A stretch of 64,000 nt of DNA from contig NC_134355.1 of the NCBI RefSeq assembly GCF_048569485.1, positions 660,019,215 through 660,083,214 on the forward strand, written 5' to 3'. Shown one piece after another: positions 35,011 through 45,773 of the stretch. The stretch is from Anomaloglossus baeobatrachus. Lineage: Eukaryota; Chordata; Amphibia; Anura; Aromobatidae. Each line of letters begins with the position of its first letter. The first letter of the stretch is position 1. Both the position numbers and the translations under genes were made by a program. The notes beneath the pieces are model-generated. The model was given only the letters and a program-made list of their open reading frames with translations. It ran no database searches and was not told the origin of the DNA.

Positions 35011-38000
35011 TCCCTCCCGGCGACGCAGATAATCGGCAACTAAGTCGGGAGCATGGACAGCCTCCTCAGGCTCCCAAGAGCGATGTTCCGGGCCATAGCC
35101 CTCCCAATCTATCAAGAAGAGCCTGCGCCCTCTAACCATCTTAGAACCAACTATGGCTCGTACCTCCTAGCTAGAGCGAGAGGAATCAGAGGCAGGAGAG
35201 TGCACTTCACGAGCGTGAGGTAAAATAGCCGGCTTTAGCAGTGAGACATGGAATTTGTCATGAATCCTAAGATGGACAGGTAACTTCAATTGATAGACTA
35301 CAGGATTTACCTGTCGAAGAACCTCATAAGGACCCAGGAAGCGAGGAGCAAATTTGACAGAGCTCACTCTAAGTCTCACGTGTTTTGCAGAGAGCCACAC
35401 AAAGTCCCCTGGAGAAAAGACAGGAGCCGGGCGACGAAACCGATCGGACACCGTCTTCATACGGTCCTTAGCTGCTTGGATCGACTCTTGAGTCCGATCC
35501 CAAACCTCTCTGGCATTAGTTGCCCAGTCGGCCACAAGAGGAGGAGGTGCAGCAGCGGGAAACGGTACCGGTACCCTAGGGTGTTGCCCATTATTGAGTA
35601 CGAACGGTGTCTGCCCAGTGGCCTCAGCCAGCGAATTGTTAAGGGCAAATTCTGCCCAGGGTAGGAGGGAGGACCAGTTATCGTGGTTCTCAGCAACAAA
35701 GTGTCGAAGGTATATAATCATAGATTGATTGGTACGTTCAACCAAACCATTGGTCTCCGGATGGTATGCCGAAGAGAGATTCAACTCAATTTGCAGAAGG
35801 CTACAAAGATCTCGCCAGAAACGGGAAGTAAATTGCGGGCCTCTATCACAAATGATACGATCTGGCATCCCGTGAAGCCTAAAGACATGCTTGAGGAATA
35901 GTTTGGCTAGTACCCTGGAAGATGGGATTCTCGATAACGGTACGAGATGAACCATCCGGGAGAAATGGTCCGTAATGACCCACACAAATCTATGTCCCTG
36001 TGAACATGGAAGATCACCCACAAAGTCCATGCCTACCACCTCCCATGGTCTATCTGGCACTGGTAAAGGATGCAAGAGCCCAGCCGGTCTCTGCCGTAAT
36101 GGACGGTTGCGAGCACACGAGTAGCAGGAACCGACATATCTCTTGACGTGGCTGGCTAAGTGTGGCCACCAATACCACCTCTCCAGTAACTCTCGTGTCC
36201 GCCTAATACCAAAATGCCCACCCACCTTTGAGGTGTGGGCCCATGACAGTATATCATTCTGTCGATCAGGCGGAACAAAGGTCTTGCCCGGTGGGATTTG
36301 GTCTAACGTCACAGGGGAGAGCGTATGAAAAACCCTGGAGGGAAGGATAAGACGAGGTTCGTCAATCTCTTCCTGGGTAGAAAGCATAGAGCGAGACAGG
36401 ACGTCTGCCTTGTTATTCTTACTCCCAGACAAATAGTTGATGGAGAAGTGAAAGCGGGAGAAAAACAAGGACCAGCGGGCTTGACGAGGATTCAGACGCT
36501 GAGCGGTTTGTAAGTACGTCAGATTCTTATGGTCTGTATAGACCTGGAAAGGATGTTTCGCTCCTTCCAGCAAGTGACGCCACTCCTCCAAGGCTAATCT
36601 CAAGGCGAGCAGTTCCCTATCCCCAATGGTGTAGTTTCTCTCTGCCGGTGAAAAGGTTTTAGCAAAGAAGAAACACGGCCTTTTTCTACCTGCACCGTTC
36701 TTTTGATACAAGACCGCACCAGCACCCACTGAAGAGGCATCAACCTCTAAGAGGAAGGGCTTACTCTCATCGGGTCTTTGAAGAACGGGAGCAGTTGAAA
36801 AGTGTCTTTTTACTGCCTCAAAAGCCTGAGATGTCTCAGTAGACCAGGCTTTGGGATTAGCACCTTTCTTAGTCAAGGCCACCAAAGGGGCCACCAAAGT
36901 AGAAAAATGGGGTATGAACTGCCTGTAATAATTTATGAATCCTAAGAAGCGTTGCACCGCCTTCAAGGAATGAGGTTCGGACCATTGCAGGACAGCAGAG
37001 AGCTTCGCAGGATCCATAGCCAGACCCTCTTGTGAGATAATGTATCCCAAAAAAGGCAATGAGGACTGCTCGAATACACATTTCTCGAGTTTAGCAAACA
37101 ATGAGTGCTCCCTTAAACGGGAAAGGACACGAACGACATCCTGACGATGAGTCTCCAGATCAGGAGAAAAAATCAGGATGTCGTCCAGATACACCACTAC
37201 TGAGGATAACAGTAAATCCCTGAACACATCATTTACGAAGTCCTGAAATACTGCGGGTGCATTACATAACCCAAAAGGCATGACGAGGTATTCATAGTGA
37301 CCGTCTCGGGTGTTAAAAGCGGTCTTCCATTCGTCACCCTTTCGAATTCGTACCAAGTTATACGCACCCCGCAGATCCAACTTCGTAAAAACTTGAGCTC
37401 CTCTCAGTCTGTCAAAGAGCTCCGAAATTAAAGGTAATGGGTATTTGTTCTTTATTGTGATTGCGTTGAGACCCCTGTAATCTATGCAGGGACGCAAATC
37501 ACCCTCTTTCTTCCGAACAAAGAAAAACCCAGCTCCCGCGGGAGAGACAGACTTACGAATGAACCCCTTCTCTAAGCTCTCTCTTATATAGGTCGACATG
37601 GCCTCCGACTCAGGTATCGACAGGGGGTAAACCCTGCCTTTAGGTGGAACCGAACCTGGGATAAGGTCTATGGCACAGTCATACGGCCTATGGGGTGGAA
37701 GAACCTCAGCACCCTGTTTGGAGAACACGTCAGCGAAATCCAAATAGGGTGTAGGTATGGGAGAGAGATCAGTTGATGCAACCGCAACGACCTTAGGTGG
37801 TAAGGGAAGACATCGGGACTGACATTTCGAACCCCAACTAATAATGCTGTCAGACTCCCAGTCAATGTGAGGAGCATGAGTCCGAAGCCATGGAAGACCC
37901 AGAAGGACGTCGTCTATACCCTCAGGTAAAACAAGAAAAGAAATCTCCTCTATGTGGCCCTGAGACAGGGAAAGGCGCAAGGGAACTGTCCTCAATGTAA

Positions 38001-38136
38001 TGGAGTCAGACAACATAGTTCCATTAACAACACGGACAGGAATAGGCGCCTCTAACATGATAGAGGGAATATTGTGTCCCTTTACAAATCCTGAGGACAC
38101 AAAAATCCCGTCAGCTCCGGAATCCACAAAAGCCAT
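35000..38136 (-). CDS. pol region of chromovirus 2
   Basis: A long minus-strand polyprotein frame. Motifs in order: protease AFVDSGADG (about 38120), reverse transcriptase with VVYLDDIL (37177-37200), RNase H (EVDASSVGAGAVL near 36740; YTDHKNLTYL near 36530), the integrase HHCC finger (about 36220-36110), and an integrase core with NLSSAYHPETNGLVER near 35780. Chromodomain-like sequence lies toward the 3' LTR. It is homologous to the pol of chromovirus 1 but clearly a different lineage. gag is in another frame, as in related elements. Its products would act in cytoplasmic particles and then in nuclear integration. Confidence 0.92.
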
Positions 38137-38231
38137 AATAGGCCATGTATTCTCAGATAACGAGAGCTGACCTGGGATACAACACTTAGAGGGTGCAGAA
38201 GACGTCTCTAGTAACCCCCCTCTAATGGTTA

Positions 38232-39056
38232 CTAGGCCAGGGAGTTTCCCTGACGACTAGGACACTTGTTGGCATAGTGCCCAGCCTGACGACATACGTA
38301 ACATATAGGAGGACCAGACTTGCGTAGTCTGGAGAACGTATGACCTAACTCCATAGGAGTGGGAGATGTTTCAGATGTTGAGGAAGATGGTAGTGGACCC
38401 TCAACAACTGGAATAGCCCGATGCTTAGGGCGTGGGGAAGAGACCTCGAGTCTACGTTCCTTATGGCGTATATCGATCCTCGTTGCTACTGTGATCAAGT
38501 CCTCCAGAGAAGCAGGGACCTCACGAGTAGCAAGGGCATCCTTGACATAGCCTGCCAACCCTCTCCAGAAGATAGGAATCAACACCTTCTCTGGCCAATC
38601 TAGTTCTGCCACCAGAGTTCTAAAAGCAATGGCATAAGAACTAGTGGATAACGAACCCTGAGATAGATCTAACAGTCTCAGGGCCGCATCATGGGTAACC
38701 TGCGGACCCATGAATACCGCCTTAAGAGCATCAAGAAAGTCTTGATGTCTCAGAGTAACCACATCAGAGCGCTCCCATAGGGGAGTCGCCCATTCTAAGG
38801 CTTTGTCCTGAAGTAAGGAGATGATAAAGCCTACTCTGGACCTCTCCATAGAGAAGCGAGAAGAGTTAACCTCTAGGTGTATCTGACACTGACTAATGAA
38901 ACCACGACATGATCTGGCATCGCCAGAATATCTGTTTGGTAGAGCAAGTCGAGGATCATGTGCAGATGTCACCATGGTCTGAGGTTTATCCTCTATACTC
39001 TTGAGCCGTGACTCAAGTACTTGTATGTAACGGTGTAACTGCTGATATTCTGCCAT
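38232..39056 (-). CDS. gag of chromovirus 2
   Basis: 274-residue gag. An N-terminal heptad-like stretch (LHRYIQVLESRLKSIED) is followed by a Ty3 capsid region (RLALPNRYSGDARSCRGF, LEWATPLWER, LLDLSQGS) and one CCHC knuckle CYVCRQAGHYANKC (38266-38310). The region is laid out as in the 11417-12361 gag. The start lies 28 nt from the 5' LTR. Confidence 0.92.
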   Translation of the reverse strand: MAEYQQLHRYIQVLESRLKSIEDKPQTMVTSAHDPRLALPNRYSGDARSCRGFISQCQIHLEVNSSRFSMERSRVGFIISLLQDKALEWATPLWERSDVVTLRHQDFLDALKAVFMGPQVTHDAALRLLDLSQGSLSTSSYAIAFRTLVAELDWPEKVLIPIFWRGLAGYVKDALATREVPASLEDLITVATRIDIRHKERRLEVSSPRPKHRAIPVVEGPLPSSSTSETSPTPMELGHTFSRLRKSGPPICYVCRQAGHYANKCPSRQGNSLA

Positions 39057-39072
39057 AACTTCCAGACCCTTG

Positions 39073-39082
39073 GCTCAGTCCT
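39073..39082 (-). promoter_or_regulatory. Primer-binding site of chromovirus 2, self-priming type
   Basis: On the minus strand the LTR is followed by TT and then AGGACTGAGC. Its perfect 10-nt complement GCTCAGTCCT occurs in the LTR (complement of 39685-39694), beginning exactly 30 nt downstream of the first base of TATATAAG (39724). No TGG-type tRNA site is present. The geometry equals that of chromovirus 1 although the sequences differ. Confidence 0.75.
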
Positions 39083-39084
39083 AA

Positions 39085-40273
39085 TGTTACGGGGGGCTGT
39101 CTGATAATAACCGAAAGGAGTATCAGACAGTCAGGGTCCACCGTGCAAAGACTTTGCTGCAGACTATGGCAGAGTGCAATACCTCTGTTAACTCACAGAA
39201 GGATATAATAAGAAAGTAAAGCAATTCCTCCCTTACTTGGAGGGTGTGTGGAATGATCTCTGTTAATAATCACAGAGACAAAGGCAATGTGTGCGAAATG
39301 GCACCTACCTAGGTCCGCTCTTCTAGTGGTGCAAAAGAGACGAACAGCAGCGTAAGCCGCACAAAGCTCCTACCTGCGTTCGCTCCACTAGTGTGCGAGG
39401 ACACGAACCACTAGATATGGCACCTGCCTAGGTCCGCTCTTATTATAGTATAAGGAACGTTACCCTAGCGGCAACGTCCACCTACGAGTAGAATCACAAG
39501 GCCCAGCCAGACCATGTGCCTCAGGCACCTGCCTATGTCCGCTCCCCTAAGAGGTAAGGATACGGACAGCAGCCGAAGCTGTAAGGTATAAGAACGCTAC
39601 CCTGCCGGTAGCGCTCACCTAGCATAGACAGAGGAATGCCTAGAGGAACGCGCACAGAGCGTCTACTCATATGCATGAACCAAGAGGACTGAGCACCATG
39701 CGGCGTGTGTCAGGGTCTTATATAGACTCTGTGCCTCATCCAAGATGGAGGACACCAGAGCCAATCCGCTGCCAGAATGACAGGAGTGACGTCATGCTGG
39801 CCTATCACCGAGCAAGACGTCACAAGCACATGACCAGCGACCAATCGGCATAGAAGGTGTCAGAGACATGTGACCTCGTGTCAGCGATGATGTCACCCGC
39901 ACATGTGCAATGGCTCCAAGATTGGACTTAGTCTCCGGCGCTCGCACATGTGCAGTAGCAAGAAATCTGGACTTAGTCTCCAGCGCTCGCACATGTGCAG
40001 TAGCAAGAAATCTGGACTTAGTCTCCAGCGCTCGCACATGTGCAGTAGCAAGAAATCTGGACTTAGTCTCCAGCGCTCGCACATGTGCAGTAGCAAGAAA
40101 TCTGGACTTAGTCTCCAGCGCTCGCACATGTGCAGTAGCAAGAAATCTGGACTTAGTCTCCAGCGCTCGCACATGTGCAGTAGCAAGAAATCTGGACTTA
40201 GTCTCCAGCGCTCGCACATGTGCAGTAGCAAGAAATCTGGACTTAGTCTCCAGTGCTCGCAGCAACCGTAACA
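39085..40273 (-). repeat. 5' LTR of chromovirus 2, eight 45-bp repeats
   Basis: 1189 bp. The U3 array has GCACATGTGC at 39899 and then every 45 bp to 40214, eight units against five in the other LTR. TATATAAG lies at 39724-39717 on the minus strand. Confidence 0.92.
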
Positions 40274-41634
40274 GTGGTGGGCGCAGGGACGCGGGGGCAG
40301 CGCTGTGCCTTGCGGCACTGTGGTACTCACTCAGCCTGAGACACTGACACAGTTCTTAGTAAAACACTCGGCTGGATGGACGGGTACCCTCAGACGGCTG
40401 CGGTTGTTGTTTCTCCCCTGACCCAGTTTGATGGTGTAAGTCCTTTCTTCCACTGCCGGGCACCCTTCTCCTGCACTCCGGCTTCCAGCTGGCTCCCCGA
40501 CTCCGTACCGGGGGGCCACTGCCTAGCCCCGGCTACTTGCGGTTCCACCAGCTGTCACCCCGGCTCCCTGCAGACGGCACTTAGCGTCTGCCGGACTTTC
40601 TCTACGAGGCTCTAGGCTCCAACCTAGGCCCCTGGCTCCGTCTGCCTCTCTGCAGACCTTCACTCTTCCTCTCCTAGGACTAGACTGGGCTTGTTTCCTG
40701 CCTCAAGTCAGCTCACTCCAGGGTGGGCGTCCCCATCTCCTCACTCCGCCCACCTGGTGTGTCAGTCTGAGGCAGAAAGCAGGTCACTTTGAGGATGTCT
40801 GCTGTGAACTGCTGGGGGTGGGGGTGTGTGTGTGTTGTTACCTGTGTCCCCTGGCTTCTCCAGGGCGACACATTCCCCCTTAGCAAAATGCAGACCGTCC
40901 TCGGGCTGCCCGTCCATCACCGGTTTTATTTTTCTTTTAAACTGCAAAAGATAAAAACATTAACACAGCATTTTTCAACCCTCCCACAACGGGATGCACA
41001 TTACTTTAACGTTGCAATAACAGTCAAACACTTTTAATAATAACTGTGTAACGGGTCCTTCAGTCACCCACCCAAACAACCTAGCCTTGGTGCTGCCCCT
41101 AAAACGCAGGCAGCACCCCTTGACCCCAGTCCAGGAACGGCTCCAGATTGGTCAACGGGACCAGTACTTCGCTGCCGTTGCGGCCGGGCGGACTTCCGGA
41201 GCCGTCGTCATCTCCGTTGCGGCCGGGCGGACTGCTGGGGCCGGTGGCAGGGCGGTGACAAAGGTGAGGCCTGGGGACCCCAGGTCTGGGTCCTCCCCCA
41301 CAGACGCTGCGGACTCCGCTACCGATAACAGGGGTAACGGCTCGGTGCATCGCTGCGGCGGCCTCTTCCAGGAACCAAATGCTGGCAGAGTCCTGGTGTC
41401 CCTGCTTCCACAGCCGCGGTTCACATGCGGCCGGACGCCATCCCGTCCCCCTTAGCTTCTTTTTAGCACTTCCTGCTTCAGGGGGCGGGGCTCCACTTTC
41501 GCGCCTTTCCTGCTCGGGGAAGACGCTCGAGCGGGAACTTTTCGTGCCAAAGATGGTGGCTTCTGAAATTTTTCTGCCGGATACCTCCGGCGGTAACAAG
41601 GCGCACCTCTACCAGACGGCAGAGCGGTAAGATC

Positions 41635-41652
41635 CTGTTCGTGACGCCAAGT
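41635..41652 (-). promoter_or_regulatory. tRNA-Ser-type primer-binding site
   Basis: Just inside the 5' LTR the minus strand reads TGGCGTCACGAACAGGAT. From memory this is complementary to the 3' end, including CCA, of a tRNA-Ser (...ATCCTGTTCGTGACG plus CCA). The same site with two changes occurs at about 62658-62675 in the related element. Confidence 0.6.
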
Positions 41653-41653
41653 T

Positions 41654-42579
41654 GTCGCGGGCGGGGAGGAGGGTGTCAGCACACCGCGCTCACCCCCTTC
41701 TGCTCGGGTCCGGCGGCCGCTGCTCAGTGGTGGCTCGAGCCGTAGGCCGGATCCCGGGGGTTCCTCGAGCGGCACTCCTCGCCCGTGAGTGAAAGGGGGT
41801 TGTTGGGTGTGGGGATGATTATTGTCCGTGACGCCACCCACGGTTGTGGTGATTTCACCACCGCTGCTCAGTACAGGGGTCCCGGGGATGGTGATGCGGA
41901 GCAGCCAGGTGTTGTGTTGCCCCTCCGTGGGTAGGGGTTGGTGATCCCGGGGCCCGGTGATGGTTTGGGAGGTGCAGGGCCTGGTGGGCGCAGGGACGCG
42001 GGGGCAGCGCTGTGCCTTGCGGCACTGTGGTACTCACTCAGCCTGAGACACTGACACAGTTCTTAGTAAAACACTCGGCTGGATGGACGGGTACCCTCAG
42101 ACGGCTGCGGTTGTTGTTTCTCCCCTGACCCAGTTTGATGGTGTAAGTCCTTTCTTCCACTGCCGTGCACCCTTCTCCTGCACTCCGGCTTCCAGCTGGC
42201 TCCCCGACTCCGTACCGGGGGGCCACTGCCTAGCCCCGGCTACTTGCGGTTCCACCAGCTGTCTCCCCGGCTCCCTGCAGACGGCACTTAGCGTCTGCCG
42301 GACTTTCTCTACGAGGCCCTAGGCTCCAACCTAGGCCCCTGGCTCCGTCTGCCTCTCTGCAGACCTTCACTCTTCCTCTCCTAGGACTAGACTGGGCTTG
42401 TTTCCTGCCTCAAGTCAGCTCACTCCAGGGTGGGCGTCCCCATCTCCTCACTCCGCCCACCTGGTGTGTCAGTCTGAGGCAGAAAGCAGGTCACTTTGAG
42501 GATGTCTGCTGTGAACTGCTGGGGGTGGGGGTGTGTGTGTGTTGTTACCTGTGTCCCCTGGCTTGTCCAGGGCGACACA
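41654..42579 (-). repeat. Intact 5' LTR of the short non-autonomous element
   Basis: It begins with TGTCGCGGGCGGGG (first T at 41653) and ends GGGCGACACA. It serves as the empty-site reference for the chromovirus 2 insertion. It is closely related to the solo LTR at 52400-53645. Confidence 0.88.
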
Positions 42580-43166
42580 AGTCCACTTTACAATGTTGTA
42601 ATCCCGGTTCTGCTGTGAGTCAATGGTGCGATAAGCCTCTCAGGAGTCCCACTAACAAACACACACAGCCAGAGTGGGGAACCTCCATCATGACACACTG
42701 CTGCTCAAAGTCCTTGAAGGACCCTTCCACATCTCCGAAAGCCTCATTAAACAGCTTGAAGTCCGTGCGGGTGATCCGTACAGGCTCGCGGATCACTGGG
42801 TTTACGCTCCAACTCACATTACACCCTCTGTCGGACTCCATTGCTTCTTGTCTCAGCTGTGCTCGGCGAGCAGCCTCCTCCTTATACTGCAGAGATACAC
42901 CGGTATACCGGGGCCAAGAACAGCCATCTCTTCTTCAAACACCACCCACTAGCTTTTTGGGGCAGGGATCCCCATCCCCAGTGCTTGTCCATCAGACATC
43001 TGGGAGAAGGTGGACTGGCTCTTATCCACCAGTAGATCAATTAAGGTTTCTTTACTCAGTCCCTGGTAGCTCAGTCCCAGATCTCTGGCTCTCTCCTGTA
43101 GACTGGATATGGTCCAATCTCTGTACTCACTCTGTGGGTGGATCTCCATTGGATTGTGCTCTGTTG

Positions 43167-43184
43167 ATCCCACCGCTGCCACCA
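43167..43184 (-). promoter_or_regulatory. tRNA-Leu-type primer-binding site of the Gmr1-like fossil
   Basis: The minus strand reads TGGTGGCAGCGGTGGGAT next to the 5' LTR end (43189). From memory it is complementary to the 3' end of tRNA-Leu of the GGTAGCG type (...ATCCCACCGCTGCCA plus CCA). It supports the minus-strand orientation of the fossil. Confidence 0.6.
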
Positions 43185-43188
43185 GTTA

Positions 43189-43862
43189 TGACGGGGTCAT
43201 TCTCCCATATCACATAATCAACAGAGCAAGAGATGGCTGTAAAATTCAAAGAGCATTTATTCCAAGGAAATCAAATGGTCCATAACATAATCCACAATAC
43301 AGAGGGTAAAATTTGTCCAGCAACACAAATATAGTCCGGTAAGTGATAAATATCCAGGTCTCTCTCTGAGAAGCCAGTTTTTCCTAGAGGTTCAATCTTC
43401 CTGCTTCACTCTTGAAGTTCTCAAACAGATTGCTTGAATATCCCAGGTAAGCAGAGAGTTTACAGTAGGTATACTCTAGGCTCACCTCCCCTCACACCCA
43501 GGGACGGAAGCGCATCATGAGGCTATAACCTTGCACTATAGGGGGTGATTACTTACAAACAATACAATGTACACAGAAGCAGTACAAAAATTGGACAGTG
43601 AACCAAGCTTAAAATAGGAAACTGTACAGCAAGATATACCTCCCCCCATATCCCACAGGGTCAAATGCTCATTTGGTTCCCAGTTCAAACAATAGTAAAT
43701 GTCTCAAGGATTAATGCTGTGTTGGTTACTCGGAGTAGGAAGGGGTTACCAGGGAGTCACAGTACAAAAGGGTACCAGGGAGTCACAGTACAAAAGGGTA
43801 CCAGGGAGTCACAGTACAAAAGGGTACCAGGGAGTCACAGTACGAGCGTCTCAACGGTCATA
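43189..43862 (-). repeat. 5' LTR region of the Gmr1-like fossil, with a 26-bp tandem
   Basis: It begins TGACGGGGTCATTC beside the primer site. The minus strand has AATAAATGCTCTTTG (about 43255), a polyadenylation signal. At 43746-43845 a 26-bp unit (ACCAGGGAGTCACAGTACAAAAGGGT) repeats at 43748, 43774, 43800 and 43826. The outer end is unclear. Confidence 0.5.
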
Positions 43863-45773
43863 GACAAATCAAAAAAGTCCGTGGAGCCTCTGTTAGGAGT
43901 CTCGACACAGAAACCAGCCAGATATCCCTCCGGGAAGGACCCAGCCAAGGAGTGGCTCTTTTTAGGAGACCACCATAACCACCATATGAAGTGGTCCTTT
44001 TAGTCAATATCCAACTTTTTGACAAGTTTAAAGATATGACAGGGGAAATACCAAGGTCAGGTATCCATCCACAGACGGCTGTTTCGGGGTATTGCCCCTC
44101 ATCAGTGTGGAGTAGGATTATGGCCAGGTGGGAGCAATGCCTAGTAGACCAACAATACAAAACAATCACTGATCTCGGGGAGACCAGCCAGAGAAAACAC
44201 TGCCGGCAGCCAGCGAGGGCGCTCAATACAGTGAAATCCTAGGTACATTGCCCCCTGGGAAATATGCAAATCAAAAAAGTCCGTGGAGCCTCTGTTAGGA
44301 GTCTCGACACAGAAACCAGCCAGATATCCCTCCGGGAAGGACCCAGCCAAGGAGTGGCTCTTTTTAGGAGACCACCATAACCACCATATGAAGTGGCCCT
44401 TTTAGTCAATATCCAACTTTTTGACAAGTTTAAAGATATGACAAGGGAAATACCAAGGCCAGGTATCCATCCACAGACGGCTGTTTCGGGGTATTGCCCC
44501 TCATCAGTGTGGAGTAGGATTATGGCCAGGTGGGAGCAATGCCTAGTAGACCAACAATACAAAACAATCACTGATCTCGGGGAGACCAGCCAGAGAAAAC
44601 ACTGCCGGCAGCCAGCGAGGGCGCTCAATACAGTGAAATCCTAGGTACATTGCCCCCTGGGAAATATGCAAATCAAAAAAGTCCGTGGAGCCTCTGTTAG
44701 GAGCCTCGACACAGAAACCAGCCAGATATCCCTCCGGGAAGGACCCAGCCAAGGAGTGGCTCTTTTTAGGAGACCACCATAACCACAATATGAAGTGGCC
44801 CTTTTAGTCAATATCCAACTTTTTGACAAGTTTAAAGATATGACAAGGGAAATACCAAGGTCAGGTATCCATCCACAGACAGCTGTTTTGGGGTATTGCC
44901 CCTCATCAGTGTGGAGTAGGATTATGGCCAGGTGGGAGCAATGCCTAGTAGACCAACAATACAAAACAATCACTGATCTCGGGGAGACCAGCCAGAGAAA
45001 ACACTGCCGGCAGCCAGCGAGGGCGCTCAATACAGTGAAATCCTAGGTACATTGCCCCCTGGGAAATATGCAAATCAAAAAAGTCCGTGGAGCCTCTGTT
45101 AGGAGTCTCGACACAGAAACCAGCCAGATATCCCTCCGGGAAGGACCCAGCCAAGGAGTGACTCTTTTTAGGAGACCACCATAACCACCATATGAAGTGG
45201 CCCTTTTAGTCAATATCCAACTTTTTGACAAGTTTAAAGATATGACAAGGGAAATACCAAGGCCAGGTATCCATCCACAGACGGCTGTTTCGGGGTATTG
45301 CCCCTCATCAGTGTGGAGTAGGATTATGGCCAGGTGGGAGCAATGCCTAGTAGACCAACAATACAAAACAATCACTGATCTCGGGGAGACCAGCCAGAGA
45401 AAACACTGCCGGCAGCCAGCGAGGGCGCTCAATACAGTGAAATCCTAGGTACATTGCCCCCTGGGAAATATGCAAATCAAAAAAGTCAGTGGAGCCTCTG
45501 TTAGGAGTCTCGACACAGAACCCAGCCAGATATCCCTCCGGGAAGGACCCAGCCAAGGAGTGGCTCTTTTTAGGAGACCACCATAACCACCATATGAAGT
45601 GGTCCTTTTAGTCAATATCCAACTTTTTGACAAGTTTAAAGATATGACAAGGGAAATACCAAGGCCAGGTATCCATCCACAGACAGCTGTTTTGGGATAT
45701 TGCCCCTCATCAGTGTGGAGTAGGATTCTGGCCAGGTGGGAGCAATGCCTAGTAGGCCAACAATACAAAACAA
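43863..45773. repeat. 402-bp tandem array, about 4.75 copies
   Basis: CAAATCAAAAAAGTC recurs every 402 bp (units start about 43863, 44265, 44667, 45069 and 45471). Units differ by only a few bases. Each contains GGCTGTTTCGGGGTATTGCCCCTCATCAG, with a short GGGGTATTGCCCC stem-loop. 402 is a multiple of three, so identical frames of 83 and 129 codons recur; they are not genes. The last unit stops abruptly at a Tc1 fragment. Confidence 0.95.

Larger units (their letters stand above)
33843..40273 (-). mobile_element. Chromovirus 2 (Ty3/gypsy), looks whole or nearly so
   Basis: Minus-strand element with LTRs 33843-34990 (3') and 39085-40273 (5'), ends TGTTAC/GTAACA, inserted into the LTR of the element at 33511-42579. 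The flanking 5-mers are CTGGT and GTGGT; the uninterrupted LTR at 41653-42579 shows CTGGT once, which confirms the insertion point. gag and pol are long and open, so it is whole or has at most about one break. LTRs are near-identical apart from tandem-copy changes, so it is very recent, and younger than the host LTR. Confidence 0.93.
33511..42579 (-). mobile_element. Short non-autonomous LTR element (cold-shock LTR group), itself split
   Basis: The LTRs are 33511-33842 plus 40274-40872 (split by chromovirus 2) and 41653-42579. Each is about 926 bp, TGTCGCGGGC...GGGCGACACA. The duplication AGTC is at 33507-33510 and 42580-42583. The internal part is only 40873-41652, with a polypurine tract GCTAAGGGGGAA next to the 3' LTR and a tRNA-type primer site next to the 5' LTR. 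A short coding remnant (about 41150-41430, PLPLLSVAESAASVG and PDLGSPGLTFVT) matches the element at 59829-63833. I see about seven LTR mismatches, under 1%, so it is young. It encodes no enzymes. Confidence 0.9.
32860..43862 (-). mobile_element. Gmr1-like Ty3 retroelement fossil (SCAN-type gag), split by nested LTR elements
   Basis: Minus-strand fossil. Its 5' part (42584-43188) holds the gag start and a SAP-like segment (LQERARDLGLSYQGLSKETL). Its other part (32990-33506) holds a SCAN-like capsid segment (FTVEDVIQVFHIEQFLYKCP...EIREWVKERT). SCAN domains are known to derive from Gmr1-type gag. The 5' LTR is at 43189 onward; an LTR piece matching 43205-43310 recurs at about 32875-32993. Pol is absent. 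The fossil is old, with many breaks, and it received the insertion 33511-42579. Confidence 0.65.

Noticed and set aside
34751-40258. Regularly spaced repeats resembling a CRISPR array
   Set aside because: The 45-bp units are contiguous with no unique spacers, occur identically in both LTRs of a retroelement, and the DNA is vertebrate.
42525-43217. 230-codon plus-strand frame
   Set aside because: Antisense across an LTR end and the Gmr1-like gag; no domain recognised.
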